Numbered from the stretch's first letter, positions 9,602 to 18,028 are shown. The stretch is DNA of 64,000 bases from CAMDPA01 sp965223035 (GCA_965223035.1 OZ244980.1:558001-622000); one strand, 5' to 3'. Notes: generated by a model from the letters alone, not told the origin. Numbers and translations are program-made.

Positions 9602-9697
9602 AGTCGTGCGTTGTTCCGTATCCAAGAGGCCCGGCCTGATGTGCGAAAGCATAAACGGGGCGGTCGGCGGGCCGCACCATCGCCGGATGGCAATTTT

Positions 9698-9714
9698 GCA
9701 TACAACATGTATGC
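9698..9714. promoter_or_regulatory. Putative GntR/FCD operator 3
   Basis: GCATACAACATGTATGC is a palindrome (one central mismatch) in the divergent region between the GntR gene and the acyl-CoA ligase. Its upstream context ATTTTG is also shared with the site at 4100. It is well placed for autoregulation plus control of the ligase. Confidence 0.65.
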
Positions 9715-9774
9715 TAAAGTGCATCGCTTGGCGAGCGTCCTACATTCGATGCCGCGTTGCAATAGGAGTTGGGA

Positions 9775-11478
9775 ATGACCACAAATCCGGGCTTCGTCCC
9801 CTACCAAGCCGCGGTCCGTCAGAAGTTTCGTGAGCTCGGTCTGTGGAACGACGATCTGCTTAGCGACTATCTGCATAGGTGGGCCCAAGACACGCCGGAC
9901 CGTGCGGCTATCATCGTGCCCGGTGAAGGCGAATTGAGTTTCGCGCAGGTGCGAGAGAGGTCGTTGCGGTTCGCAAACGCGCTGTTGGCCCGCGGCCTGC
10001 GTAAAGGCGACGTGGTCGCAATTCAGCTCCCGAACGCACCGGAATTCCTGATCGCCTACTTTGGCTTGACGATGATGGGTGGGATCTTGTGTACACTGCA
10101 TATGCCCTATCGCGCAGGCGAAATGGAGCCGCTCCTGCGCTTTAGCGGCGCGCGTGCCATCATCTGCGATGCAGCTAACGACAAGTACGACGCGCCCGCC
10201 ACCATGCAGGGTCTGGTCGAAAAGATCGGACACCTTAAGCATGTGATCGTCGCCGGCGGCGCCGCGCCCGAGGGATGCTGGTCGTTCGACGATCTGATCG
10301 CCACCGGTGCAACCGATGCGATAGCCGATCCGCCCGCGCCGGAGGATCCAGTGCTGTTATGCTTCACATCCGGCACCTCGGCCGCGCCAAAAGGTGTGAT
10401 GCGCAGCAGCGAGACGATTGCCGCCAACGGCCGAACGTATTCGCCAACCATCGGCATGAATCGCGACGACCGCGTGATCGTCGCGCCGCCCTTTACGCAC
10501 GTGTTCGGGTTGTGTTGCGTTGCAGCCTCGATCTATCAGGGCGCGGCAATCGTGCTGATGCCGTTGTTCACGCCGGAGAGTTTTTCGCACACGATCGCGA
10601 AGGGACGGCCGACCGTGATTTTCTGCACGCCTGCCCACATCGCTCTCACGATGCGCGCTGGACTGTTCCAGGGTGTTGATCTGTCGAGCATCAAGACCGT
10701 CGTGATCGCGGGCTCGGTATGTCCGCCAGAAATCGCCGCAGAGTTCGAAAGCATGATGCCCAAAGGCATTTGCGGCCAACTGTTTGGGATGACCGAATGC
10801 ATCCTCGTCACGCAAACGGCCGCCGACGCGCCGGCCGCTGTTCGACACGGCACGGTCGGCAAGGCAACCGACGGAATTGAAACCCGGATAGCGGATGCCC
10901 AGAACACCGTGCTACGGCCCGGTGAGGAAGGCGAGCTGCAATTGCGTGGTTATACAGTCCTTGCAGGCTACACCAACAATGATGAGGCCAACCGGGAGTC
11001 GTTCACGTCCGATGGCTGGTTCAAGACGGGCGATCTCGGCATTGCCGACGCGGACGGGAACATCGCCATTACGGGTCGGGTTAAAGACCTGATCAATCGC
11101 GGTGGCATTAAGATCAACCCGACCGATGTCGAGAACTTGGTGACGGCGCATCCCAGCGTCGTGCAATGCGCCATCGTTCCCATGGCCGACGCCGAGCTCG
11201 GCGAGAAGGCCTGCTTGTTCGTCACGCTGAAAGAGGCGCACTCGTTCTCGTTCGACACCATGGTCTCGCATTTGCAGGCCAATAATGTCGCCAAGATGCG
11301 GTGGCCGGAGCGGCTTGAGATCGTCGATGAAATGCCGATGACGCCGACCAAAAAAATTCAGAAGACTATCCTGGCCGAGCGTCTGGCGGACGAGCCGACC
11401 CAGTCCACAGCCCCAAACGCACGGCCGAAGAGCTCGATCGCTCGCGTGTTCTCATTCCTAGGCGGTGGCCGAGACTAG
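9775..11478 (+). CDS. AMP-dependent acyl-CoA synthetase/ligase
   Basis: 567 aa. I chose ATG 9775 over the TTG six bases earlier because AGGAG lies at 9764-9768. Adenylate-forming motifs are in order: A3 LCFTSGTSAAPKGVM near residue 200, A5 LFGMTE near 340, A7 GWFKTGDLG near 415, A8 GRVKDLINRGGIKINP near 435, and the catalytic Lys in PTKKIQK near 525. It activates a carboxylic acid as its CoA thioester through an acyl-adenylate. The (2,3-dihydroxybenzoyl or cyclohexanecarboxyl)-ligase-like architecture fits an aromatic or alicyclic acid, but the substrate is unknown. The stop codon TAG is the first CTAG of a palindromic repeat. Confidence 0.9.
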   Translation: MTTNPGFVPYQAAVRQKFRELGLWNDDLLSDYLHRWAQDTPDRAAIIVPGEGELSFAQVRERSLRFANALLARGLRKGDVVAIQLPNAPEFLIAYFGLTMMGGILCTLHMPYRAGEMEPLLRFSGARAIICDAANDKYDAPATMQGLVEKIGHLKHVIVAGGAAPEGCWSFDDLIATGATDAIADPPAPEDPVLLCFTSGTSAAPKGVMRSSETIAANGRTYSPTIGMNRDDRVIVAPPFTHVFGLCCVAASIYQGAAIVLMPLFTPESFSHTIAKGRPTVIFCTPAHIALTMRAGLFQGVDLSSIKTVVIAGSVCPPEIAAEFESMMPKGICGQLFGMTECILVTQTAADAPAAVRHGTVGKATDGIETRIADAQNTVLRPGEEGELQLRGYTVLAGYTNNDEANRESFTSDGWFKTGDLGIADADGNIAITGRVKDLINRGGIKINPTDVENLVTAHPSVVQCAIVPMADAELGEKACLFVTLKEAHSFSFDTMVSHLQANNVAKMRWPERLEIVDEMPMTPTKKIQKTILAERLADEPTQSTAPNARPKSSIARVFSFLGGGRD

Positions 11479-11538
11479 ATCATCGCGCCTTAAATCGGTA
11501 CCGCAAAGCCGGTTCCGATTTAAGGCAGGTTGCTCTAG
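11475..11538. repeat. Palindromic intergenic repeat, copy 1 (A/B hybrid)
   Basis: Starts and ends in CTAG. The left arm is type A (GATCATCGCGCCTTAAATCG) and the right half ends in the type B arm (TTTAAGGCAGGTTGCTCTAG). It supplies the TAG stop of the ligase gene and separates it from the sarcosine oxidase operon. Confidence 0.9.
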
Positions 11539-11574
11539 GCACCCGTGCCGCCTTGGTGCTGATGGTCTCCCTCC

Positions 11575-12825
11575 ATGCTCTTTTCTGGCCTTAGAATTCT
11601 GTACGAGGGCTTGACCGGCAACACCGGCTGGAGCCCGCAATGGCGGACCGTCGAGCCTCGTCCTGCCTATGACGTCGTCATTGTCGGAGGCGGAGGACAC
11701 GGCTTGGCGAGCGCCTATTATCTGGCGCACGAATTCGGCGCCAGCAGCGTCGCGGTACTTGAAAAGGGCCGGCTCGGGTTGGGCAATGTCGGCCGCAACA
11801 CCACGATCATCCGCTCAAATTATCTGCTCGCCGGCAACGAATACTTCTACGATTATTCGATGAAACTCTGGGAGAGCCTGGAGCAGGCGCTCAATTACAA
11901 TGTTATGGTCTCCCAGCGCGGGATCCTCAACCTGTTCCATAGCGATGGGCAGCGTGACGCTTATGCACGCCGCGGCAATGCCATGCGCCTTGCGGGCGCG
12001 GATGCCGAACTGGTCGAGCAGGCTGCCTTGCGCCAGATGTGTCCTTACCTCGATTTCGACAATGCACGGTTTCCGATCAGGGGGGCGCTGTTGCAACGGC
12101 GCGGCGGGACGGCCCGTCACGACGCGGTTGCTTGGGGCTTTGCCCGGGCGGCGGACCGCCGGGGGGTCGACATCATCGAGAACTGCGAGGTGGTGGGCTT
12201 CCGGATCGAAGACGGGGTTTGCTTAGGTGTTGAGACAACGCGAGGCGCGATTGCCGCCAACAAAGTCGGTGTGTGCGTCGCCGGGTCATCGAGCCAGGTG
12301 ATGGCGCTGGCGGGACTGCGGCTGCCGATCGAATCGCACGTCTTGCAGGCCTTCGTTTCAGAAGCTCTGAAACCCATGCTGCCTCATGTCGTGACCTTCG
12401 GTGCAGGCCATTTCTACGTCAGCCAGTCGGACAAGGGAGGCCTTGTGTTCGGTGGCGATATCGATGGCTACAACAGCTACGCCCAGCGCGGCAGTCTGCA
12501 CACGGTGGAAGACGTCTGCGAGGGCGGAATGGCAGTTATGCCCATGATCGGCCGGGCACGGCTGTTGCGGATGTGGGGCGGACTTGTCGACATGTCGATG
12601 GATGGTTCGCCGATCATCGACAAGACGCCCTTAAGAAACCTGTTTTTCAACGGCGGCTGGTGCTACGGCGGCTTCAAGGCAACACCTGCCAGCGGCATGT
12701 GCTTTGCCCATCTGATCGCGAAGGGCGAACCGCATCGCGTGGCGGCCGAGTTTCGTTTCGATCGCTTCAGACGCGGCGCCTTGATCGACGAAAAGGGCGT
12801 GGGGGCCCAGCCCAATCTCCATTAA
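11575..12825 (+). CDS. soxB: Sarcosine oxidase beta subunit family protein
   Basis: 416 aa. FAD-binding Rossmann motif YDVVIVGGGGHGLASAYYLA at about residues 31-50, then the VLEKGRLGLGNVGRNTTIIRSNYL segment that carries the covalent-FMN histidine region in the family, and the C-terminal GGWCYGGFKATPASG motif near residue 360. In heterotetrameric sarcosine oxidase the beta subunit oxidises sarcosine at FAD and hands electrons to FMN and O2. First gene of a beta-delta-alpha-gamma operon, the usual order. The ATG at 11575 gives the expected length. Confidence 0.92.
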   Translation: MLFSGLRILYEGLTGNTGWSPQWRTVEPRPAYDVVIVGGGGHGLASAYYLAHEFGASSVAVLEKGRLGLGNVGRNTTIIRSNYLLAGNEYFYDYSMKLWESLEQALNYNVMVSQRGILNLFHSDGQRDAYARRGNAMRLAGADAELVEQAALRQMCPYLDFDNARFPIRGALLQRRGGTARHDAVAWGFARAADRRGVDIIENCEVVGFRIEDGVCLGVETTRGAIAANKVGVCVAGSSSQVMALAGLRLPIESHVLQAFVSEALKPMLPHVVTFGAGHFYVSQSDKGGLVFGGDIDGYNSYAQRGSLHTVEDVCEGGMAVMPMIGRARLLRMWGGLVDMSMDGSPIIDKTPLRNLFFNGGWCYGGFKATPASGMCFAHLIAKGEPHRVAAEFRFDRFRRGALIDEKGVGAQPNLH

Positions 12826-12845
12826 ATGTGCCGGAGCCAATCGTC

Positions 12846-13136
12846 ATGATGATCCAACATCCCCTGTTGGGGCCGCGTCCGGCTTCGGAGTTCGTATATC
12901 TGGGAGATGCCGGCCTGATCGATCGGCCCGACAGCCAGGCCGAAGACGCCGGGGACAGGTTCTACGCCTATCTCTACGAGCGCGACAATCCGCCCGGCGA
13001 ACACCGGGAGCTCTGGTATCACGAGCACGGTGACAGGTCCTGGCTCGTTGTTACGCGTAACACGCGCTCGCACGAGATCGTGAAAGTCGAATTGGCCCGC
13101 GATGTCGCTTTAGCAAGGAGAACGGCAGATGAGTGA
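12846..13136 (+). CDS. soxD: Sarcosine oxidase delta subunit, zinc ligands altered
   Basis: 96 aa, in the expected place between beta and alpha. It aligns along its full length with delta subunits (GPRxxxEFxYxGDA near residue 8, RDNPPGEHRELWYHEHG near 52, RNTRSHEI near 73). The known zinc-binding residues of the family are CxxC at the N-terminus, a His and a later Cys. Here the first pair reads HPLL and the last Cys position reads GDR, leaving only the His. Two ATGs are adjacent at 12846 and 12849. It ends 8 bases inside the alpha gene. Either a divergent clade without zinc or loss of metal binding. Confidence 0.85.
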   Translation: MMIQHPLLGPRPASEFVYLGDAGLIDRPDSQAEDAGDRFYAYLYERDNPPGEHRELWYHEHGDRSWLVVTRNTRSHEIVKVELARDVALARRTADE

Positions 13137-16080
13137 GGTCAATCGTCTCGACGGCGGGCTGATCGACCGCACGCGGCCAATGGCGCTGACGTTCAACGGG
13201 TCGCCACTGACAGGCTACCGCGGCGACACGCTGGCTTCGGCGCTGCTCGCCAATGGTCGTCGCCTTGTTGCCAGATCATTCAAGTACCATCGGCCGCGCG
13301 GCATTTTTTCCGCCGGGCCTGGTGAGCCCAATGCGCTGGTGACTGTGCGGCACAACGGGGGTCAGACGCCGAACCTTCCGGCAACGACAATTGAATTGTT
13401 CGATGGGCTCGATGCCACCAGTCAAAACCATCTGGGGCCTCTTTCGTTTGATCTGCTCGCGGTCAACGACTGGTTGTCGCCGTTGCTCGGTGCGGGCTTT
13501 TACTACAAGACCTTCATGTGGCCGAAGAGCTTTTGGGAGAAGGTCTATGAGCCGGTCATCCGACGGGCGGCGGGATTGGGGCGGCTCGGGTGCGATCCCG
13601 ATTCGGACGTTTACGACCGCGGCTATCTGCACTGCGACGTGCTGATCATTGGAGCTGGGCCCGCTGGCCTGTCGGCGGCGCGCGTTGCGGGTCGGTCGGG
13701 TGCGCGCGTTATTATCGCGGATGACGATTTTCGAGCCGGCGGGCAACTCAATGCTGAAACCTTCGAGGTTGACGGTCTACCCGGGTCTCAGTGGGCAGAG
13801 CGTATCGCAACCGAACTTGCCGACATGGACAATGTCCGTCTGCTGACGCGCACGGCAGTTGTTGCAGTCCTCGATCATGGCCAGTTCGCTGCCGTCGAGC
13901 GCCGGACCGACCACCAGGTCACCAGCGCTGCAAGGCCCGTTCAGCTGCTTTGGCGCATCACCGCGCGACGCTGCATTCTGTGCTCCGGCGCCAGCGAGCG
14001 CAGCATCGGTTTTGCCGGCAACGACCGGCCAGGGATCATGCTGGCTTCAGCCGTGCGCGCCTACGTTAACCGCTGGGGTGTGGCGCCGGGAAAGCGGGTT
14101 ACCGTCTTCACGAACAACGATGACGGTTGGCGGACGGCAGGCGATCTCTCTGCCAAAGGCGTCGAGGTTGCCGCTATTGTCGACACCCGCGCCCAGTGCA
14201 AAGTTCGGCCGCAAATCGGCATTCCCGTTCACATGCAGGCGCGCGTGGCGAGCACGTCGGGCAGGCTCGGCCTTCGCGCTGTGGTGTTGAGCAATGGCCA
14301 GCGGATCAAGGCGGATTGCCTCGCCGTTTCCGGCGGTTGGAATCCCAACGTTCAGCTCAGCTGCCATCTCGGCAGCAAGCCGGTCTGGCGTGATGCGATC
14401 TCAGCCTTCGTGCCGGGGGACCGACTGCCGTCCGGAATGGTGGTGGCAGGCGCCGGCAACGGCACAATGACGCTTGCGGCCGCAATCAGATCGGCCACGG
14501 TTATTGCCGAACAGACCACGCGTGAGATCGGCTTCGCCCCGGTCCAGGGTGAATGGTGTCCCAAGACGGACGATGAGCCAAGCGAGGTGTCGGCTTTCTG
14601 GCACGTGGCAGAGGGGGGCGCGCGCGCTTGGCTGGATCTTCAAAACGATGTGACCGTGAAAGACGTCAACCTTGCGCTGCGGGAAGGCTTCCGGTCGGCC
14701 GAGCACTTGAAGCGGTACACGACGCTGGGCATGGCGACCGATCAAGGTCGGACGGCGAATGTTCTGGCGCTGGCCATCATGGCAGAGCAAAGCGGCCAAT
14801 CAATTTCGGACCTTTCGCCAACGACGTTTCGTCCTCCCTATACGCCGGTTTCGATAGGGACCTTCGCCGGCCGGGCGCGCGGGCTGCACTATCGGCCGAC
14901 GCGGCGCACGCCGTCTCACGGCTGGGCGCAACATTACGGCGCAACCTTCGTTGAAGCGGGCTTGTGGTTGCGGGCGCAATATTTCACGCGGGCGGGAGAG
15001 AGCCACTGGCGGGCAAGCGTAGACCGGGAAGTTTCGGGGACCCGCAGCTCCGTTGGCATTTGCGATGTGACGACGCTGGGCAAGATCGATATTCAGGGAC
15101 AGGACGCAGCGGTTTTTGTCGACAGGGTCTACGCCAATACCTTTTCGACACTGAAGGTCGGCCGCGTACGCTACGGCATAATGCTGCGAGAAGATGGTTT
15201 TGTCATGGATGATGGGACGACGGCGCGGCTGTCGGACGCGCACTTCTTGATGACGACGACCACGGCCAATGCGGCGGCGGTTCTGCGGCATTTGGAGTTT
15301 TGTAGGCAATGCCTGTGGCCGGATCTCGATGTTCATTTAGAGTCGGTGACGGAGCAATGGGCGCAATTTTCCGTCGCCGGCCCAAACTCCAGGCGGTTGC
15401 TTGAGAGCGTTGTCGACGCCAGGTTCGATCTGTCCAACGCAGCATTGCCGTTGATGGCCTGCCGCGAGCTGACCATTTGTAACGGAGTTCCCGCACGGCT
15501 GTTCCGGCTTTCGTTTTCCGGTGAGTTGGCCTTTGAGATCGCGGTGCCCGCGCGTTACGGGGATTCACTCGTGCGAACGCTGATGGCGCAGGGCAAGCCG
15601 CTCGATGTCGTCGCCTACGGCACGGAGGCGCTCGGCGTGATGCGGATCGAGAAAGGGCATCCGGCCGGCAACGAGTTGAACGGTCAGACGACGGCGCGCG
15701 ATTTGGGGCTCGAACGCATGACATCAAAGCGGGCCGACTTCATCGGCAAGGTGCTGTCGCGACGTCCGGAGCTTATCAGCTCCGAGCGACCGATGCTCAC
15801 CGGGTTTCGGCCGATCGAGCAGGGTGCGCAACTGTTTGCCGGTGCGCACCTGTTCTCCAATGGGCGCACGCAGGACCTGCGCGGCAGCGAGGGCTGGATA
15901 TCTTCGACAGCCCACTCGCCAACGCTCGGGCATGCCATCGGGCTGGGATTTTTGCGCTGTGCGCGCGACAGACTTGGCGAGATTGTCGTCGCCGCCGATC
16001 CACTCAGGGGTCGATCGACGACGGTCGAGGTGGTCTCGCAGCATTTTGTTGATCCGGATGGGGAGCGGATGCGTGTCTAG
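13129..16080 (+). CDS. soxA: Sarcosine oxidase alpha subunit family protein
   Basis: 983 aa, full length. N-terminal 2Fe-2S-like beta-grasp fold (LTFNGSPLTGYRGDTLASAL), then a pyridine-nucleotide-disulfide Rossmann domain (HCDVLIIGAGPAGLSAARVA near residue 170), and a C-terminal aminomethyltransferase (GcvT) half from about residue 600 that delivers the methylene group to tetrahydrofolate. The KGHPAGNELNGQTTARDLGL signature near residue 843 is typical. The start overlaps soxD by 8 bases and the end overlaps soxG by 8 bases, so the four genes are translationally coupled. Sarcosine plus THF is converted to glycine plus methylene-THF. Confidence 0.95.
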   Translation: MSEVNRLDGGLIDRTRPMALTFNGSPLTGYRGDTLASALLANGRRLVARSFKYHRPRGIFSAGPGEPNALVTVRHNGGQTPNLPATTIELFDGLDATSQNHLGPLSFDLLAVNDWLSPLLGAGFYYKTFMWPKSFWEKVYEPVIRRAAGLGRLGCDPDSDVYDRGYLHCDVLIIGAGPAGLSAARVAGRSGARVIIADDDFRAGGQLNAETFEVDGLPGSQWAERIATELADMDNVRLLTRTAVVAVLDHGQFAAVERRTDHQVTSAARPVQLLWRITARRCILCSGASERSIGFAGNDRPGIMLASAVRAYVNRWGVAPGKRVTVFTNNDDGWRTAGDLSAKGVEVAAIVDTRAQCKVRPQIGIPVHMQARVASTSGRLGLRAVVLSNGQRIKADCLAVSGGWNPNVQLSCHLGSKPVWRDAISAFVPGDRLPSGMVVAGAGNGTMTLAAAIRSATVIAEQTTREIGFAPVQGEWCPKTDDEPSEVSAFWHVAEGGARAWLDLQNDVTVKDVNLALREGFRSAEHLKRYTTLGMATDQGRTANVLALAIMAEQSGQSISDLSPTTFRPPYTPVSIGTFAGRARGLHYRPTRRTPSHGWAQHYGATFVEAGLWLRAQYFTRAGESHWRASVDREVSGTRSSVGICDVTTLGKIDIQGQDAAVFVDRVYANTFSTLKVGRVRYGIMLREDGFVMDDGTTARLSDAHFLMTTTTANAAAVLRHLEFCRQCLWPDLDVHLESVTEQWAQFSVAGPNSRRLLESVVDARFDLSNAALPLMACRELTICNGVPARLFRLSFSGELAFEIAVPARYGDSLVRTLMAQGKPLDVVAYGTEALGVMRIEKGHPAGNELNGQTTARDLGLERMTSKRADFIGKVLSRRPELISSERPMLTGFRPIEQGAQLFAGAHLFSNGRTQDLRGSEGWISSTAHSPTLGHAIGLGFLRCARDRLGEIVVAADPLRGRSTTVEVVSQHFVDPDGERMRV

Positions 16081-16639
16081 ACCGTCGCTTGAACCTGTGA
16101 CGGCGGCCGGCGGACGCCGCTTTGGAGATTCCAGCGGGCAGGTGGAAGGCGTGCCGGGCGTCGTGATCGTATCGCTTGCTCTGTCAAAACCGAACCTAAA
16201 CGGCGGGCGTGACGTACTTGGCCCATCTTTGGGACTCGTGCCGCCTAAGGTCGGCGGCAGCAGCACATCGGATGACGGCGCAATCTGCCTGTTGGCGCTG
16301 CAGAGCGATAAGCTGTTGTTGGTGTGTGAGCCGCCGGCGGCCATGACCGTTGAAGAGGTTGCCGGCCGCGTCGGTAAGACGGCGTACCTGACCGATCAGT
16401 CGGACGGTTGGGTGGCCTTGCGCCTGGGCGGCGAACGGGCTTCGGCCGCCTTGGAACGGCTGTGCCCTCTTGATCTGCACCCGTCTGTGTTTGGCGTCGG
16501 TGCGGCAGCCCGTACGACCATGATGCACATGGCCGTCATCATTGTGCGCAAACCAGAATCCTTTCTGCTACTGACGCCGCGATCGATGGCCGATACCGCG
16601 TTTGCGGAGATCCGCCGATCATTGACCTATGTGGCGTAG
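16073..16639 (+). CDS. soxG: Sarcosine oxidase gamma subunit family protein
   Basis: 188 aa from the GTG at 16073; an ATG at 16058 in the same frame is an alternative. Weakly conserved family, but the order and the C-terminal part (TDQSDGWVALRLGGERASAALERLCPLDL, HMAVIIVRKPESFLLLTPRS) match GcvT-like gamma subunits. It overlaps soxA by 8 bases. It completes the heterotetramer and probably stabilises the alpha-subunit folate domain. Confidence 0.82.
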   Translation: MSRPSLEPVTAAGGRRFGDSSGQVEGVPGVVIVSLALSKPNLNGGRDVLGPSLGLVPPKVGGSSTSDDGAICLLALQSDKLLLVCEPPAAMTVEEVAGRVGKTAYLTDQSDGWVALRLGGERASAALERLCPLDLHPSVFGVGAAARTTMMHMAVIIVRKPESFLLLTPRSMADTAFAEIRRSLTYVA

Positions 16640-16666
16640 CAGCAGGGGCCCCTGGCTGTTTGCGTT

Positions 16667-16729
16667 CTAGATCATCGCGCCTTAAATCGGAACCGCAAAG
16701 CCGGTTCCGATTTAAGGCGCGATGATCTA
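16667..16729. repeat. Palindromic intergenic repeat, copy 2 (A/A, perfect)
   Basis: Arms at 16669-16695 and 16702-16728 are perfect 27-bp inverted repeats (AGATCATCGCGCCTTAAATC onward) around a 6-base loop. It lies exactly between two convergent genes and its last CTA supplies the TAG stop of the minus-strand gene. It could serve as a bidirectional terminator. Confidence 0.93.
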
Positions 16730-17608
16730 AAAATCAATTTCCAGGTTGAATTTGTAGGTCACGTCCGGCGTTGCTTGCGTGTAGCCAAACAAGACGCCCA
16801 TGTTAATTTCGGCCTCGGCATGGGAATGCAGATCGCGGACCAACGTGACCACCGGTCCGATGCGGTGCTGTTGTTCCTCGAAGGGCGAAGCATCGCCAAT
16901 ATTTTCCACTACCCCGTAGGCCTCGACTCCAATCTCTAAACCCTTCAAGATTTCAGCCATGGCGGCCCAGCCATAAACGAAGGCGGTGCCCTGTTCCCTG
17001 TTCTGGCCAAACGTCTTTGCAAGAAATGGGTTCAGCGTAAGGCTGAGATTGCGATGGGCAAACTTGATAATGGGGCCAAACCCAACGGCGTTGGTGGCCT
17101 CGCTATCGATGGCGAACTCAACCGCCGTGAACCAACCCAGCTTGAACGGGCTACCTTCGCGATTGAAGAGACTGAAGATGTTCTCCAATCCGGCGCCTTC
17201 TAGCTTCCAATCCCGACCGTCTTCGTGAACAAAGTCGAGCGTCGGCTTGATCTTCCAGAAGCCGGTGACACTGAAGTAAATGCCGGCTTCGATCACCTCT
17301 CGGACCGCTGCGTCCCGGGGGCGAGGGAGGTTGGTTTGCAAAGCGGTTGGGATCTCGATCGTGACCCTGCCCTGTTCAACCTCCGGCTGGAACACCTCAA
17401 ATGGGTGCGCGCGGAGGCTAGGGGCAAACGGCCCGAGACTTGCGATGGTAACAACAACTGCCACCGATAGCTTTCGCAAGGGATGATCGATGGGATTGAG
17501 ACGGTCAACGCCGCCTGGTCGCTTGATTGCGATGATGGCAATTGCTCGGAGCGCGCGGCAAGCTGCATCGGCGACGGAATTCGTCCCGATCGTGCGCATC
17601 GTTAACAT
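16727..17608 (-). CDS. Secreted beta-barrel-like protein under cobalamin riboswitch
   Basis: 293 aa from the ATG at 17608, which follows AAGGGG by 7 bases. A strong signal-peptide-like segment (RKLSVAVVVTIASLGPF, then LRA before HPFEV) lies near residue 55, so a TTG start just before RKLS, giving about 240 aa, is possible. The mature part alternates hydrophobic and aromatic residues and ends in F (YKFNLEIDF), as outer-membrane barrels do; IYFSVTGFWKIKPTLDF and LSLTLNPFLAKTFG look like strands. I cannot name the family. The riboswitch upstream points to a role in cobalamin or cobalt uptake or in a B12-spared function. The stop codon comes from a palindromic repeat. Confidence 0.65.
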   Translation of the reverse strand: MLTMRTIGTNSVADAACRALRAIAIIAIKRPGGVDRLNPIDHPLRKLSVAVVVTIASLGPFAPSLRAHPFEVFQPEVEQGRVTIEIPTALQTNLPRPRDAAVREVIEAGIYFSVTGFWKIKPTLDFVHEDGRDWKLEGAGLENIFSLFNREGSPFKLGWFTAVEFAIDSEATNAVGFGPIIKFAHRNLSLTLNPFLAKTFGQNREQGTAFVYGWAAMAEILKGLEIGVEAYGVVENIGDASPFEEQQHRIGPVVTLVRDLHSHAEAEINMGVLFGYTQATPDVTYKFNLEIDF

Positions 17609-17737
17609 CGGCCTACCCCTTGTGCATGTTGGTGCTTGGTTGACAGGACACATGCTCCGTTGGCGCAGGCGCAGGACATCTGTCGACCAACGTTAAAGCG
17701 AACACCCAGACGCCCCGCCTGTGGAGCTATCGCGTAT

Positions 17738-17945
17738 CGTGGCATGTCTCCTGGCTCGCGGGTCAACGCGACAGTCCGGTCTTCCCGATGCCCACAGGGC
17801 TTCAGTGACACAGGGCTTCAGTGACACAGGGCTTCAGTGACACAGGGCTTCAGTGACTATGGTAGACAACAGCCCTCCGTTCACAGTTGCGGGGGCAGCC
17901 GTGGAATCGCTTGCGCAAGGCTCACCGAGTTCCTCCTTAGCTCGA
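17738..17945 (-). promoter_or_regulatory. Cobalamin riboswitch
   Basis: Read on the minus strand, the conserved blocks appear in order: AACTCGGTGAGCC, the B12 box with flanks CGGCTGCCCCCGCAACTGTG at about 17879-17898, GTCACTG, CGGGAAGAC at about 17780, and GCGAGCCAGGAGACATGCC at 17741-17759. These match the AdoCbl riboswitch consensus (CCGCAACTGT, CACTG...GGGAAG, GAGYCAGGAGACC). It lies about 130 bases before the ATG of the secreted protein gene and points at it. Boundaries are estimated. The variable stem between CACTG and GGGAAG is enlarged by a tandem repeat. Confidence 0.9.
17793..17856. repeat. Four perfect 16-bp tandem repeats inside the riboswitch
   Basis: The unit CACAGGGCTTCAGTGA (plus strand) occurs four times without a mismatch. 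On the RNA each unit contributes TCACTGAAGCCCTGTG, so the conserved CACTG block of the riboswitch exists in four copies, only one of which is at the canonical distance from GGGAAG. Confidence 0.97.
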
Positions 17946-18028
17946 AGCACGACCGGCCTCGAGAACCACGATCGCCGAAGCATGAGCTAGTTCGCTGATG
18001 CGCAGCAAGCTGTTCGCCAGTCTAAGGG

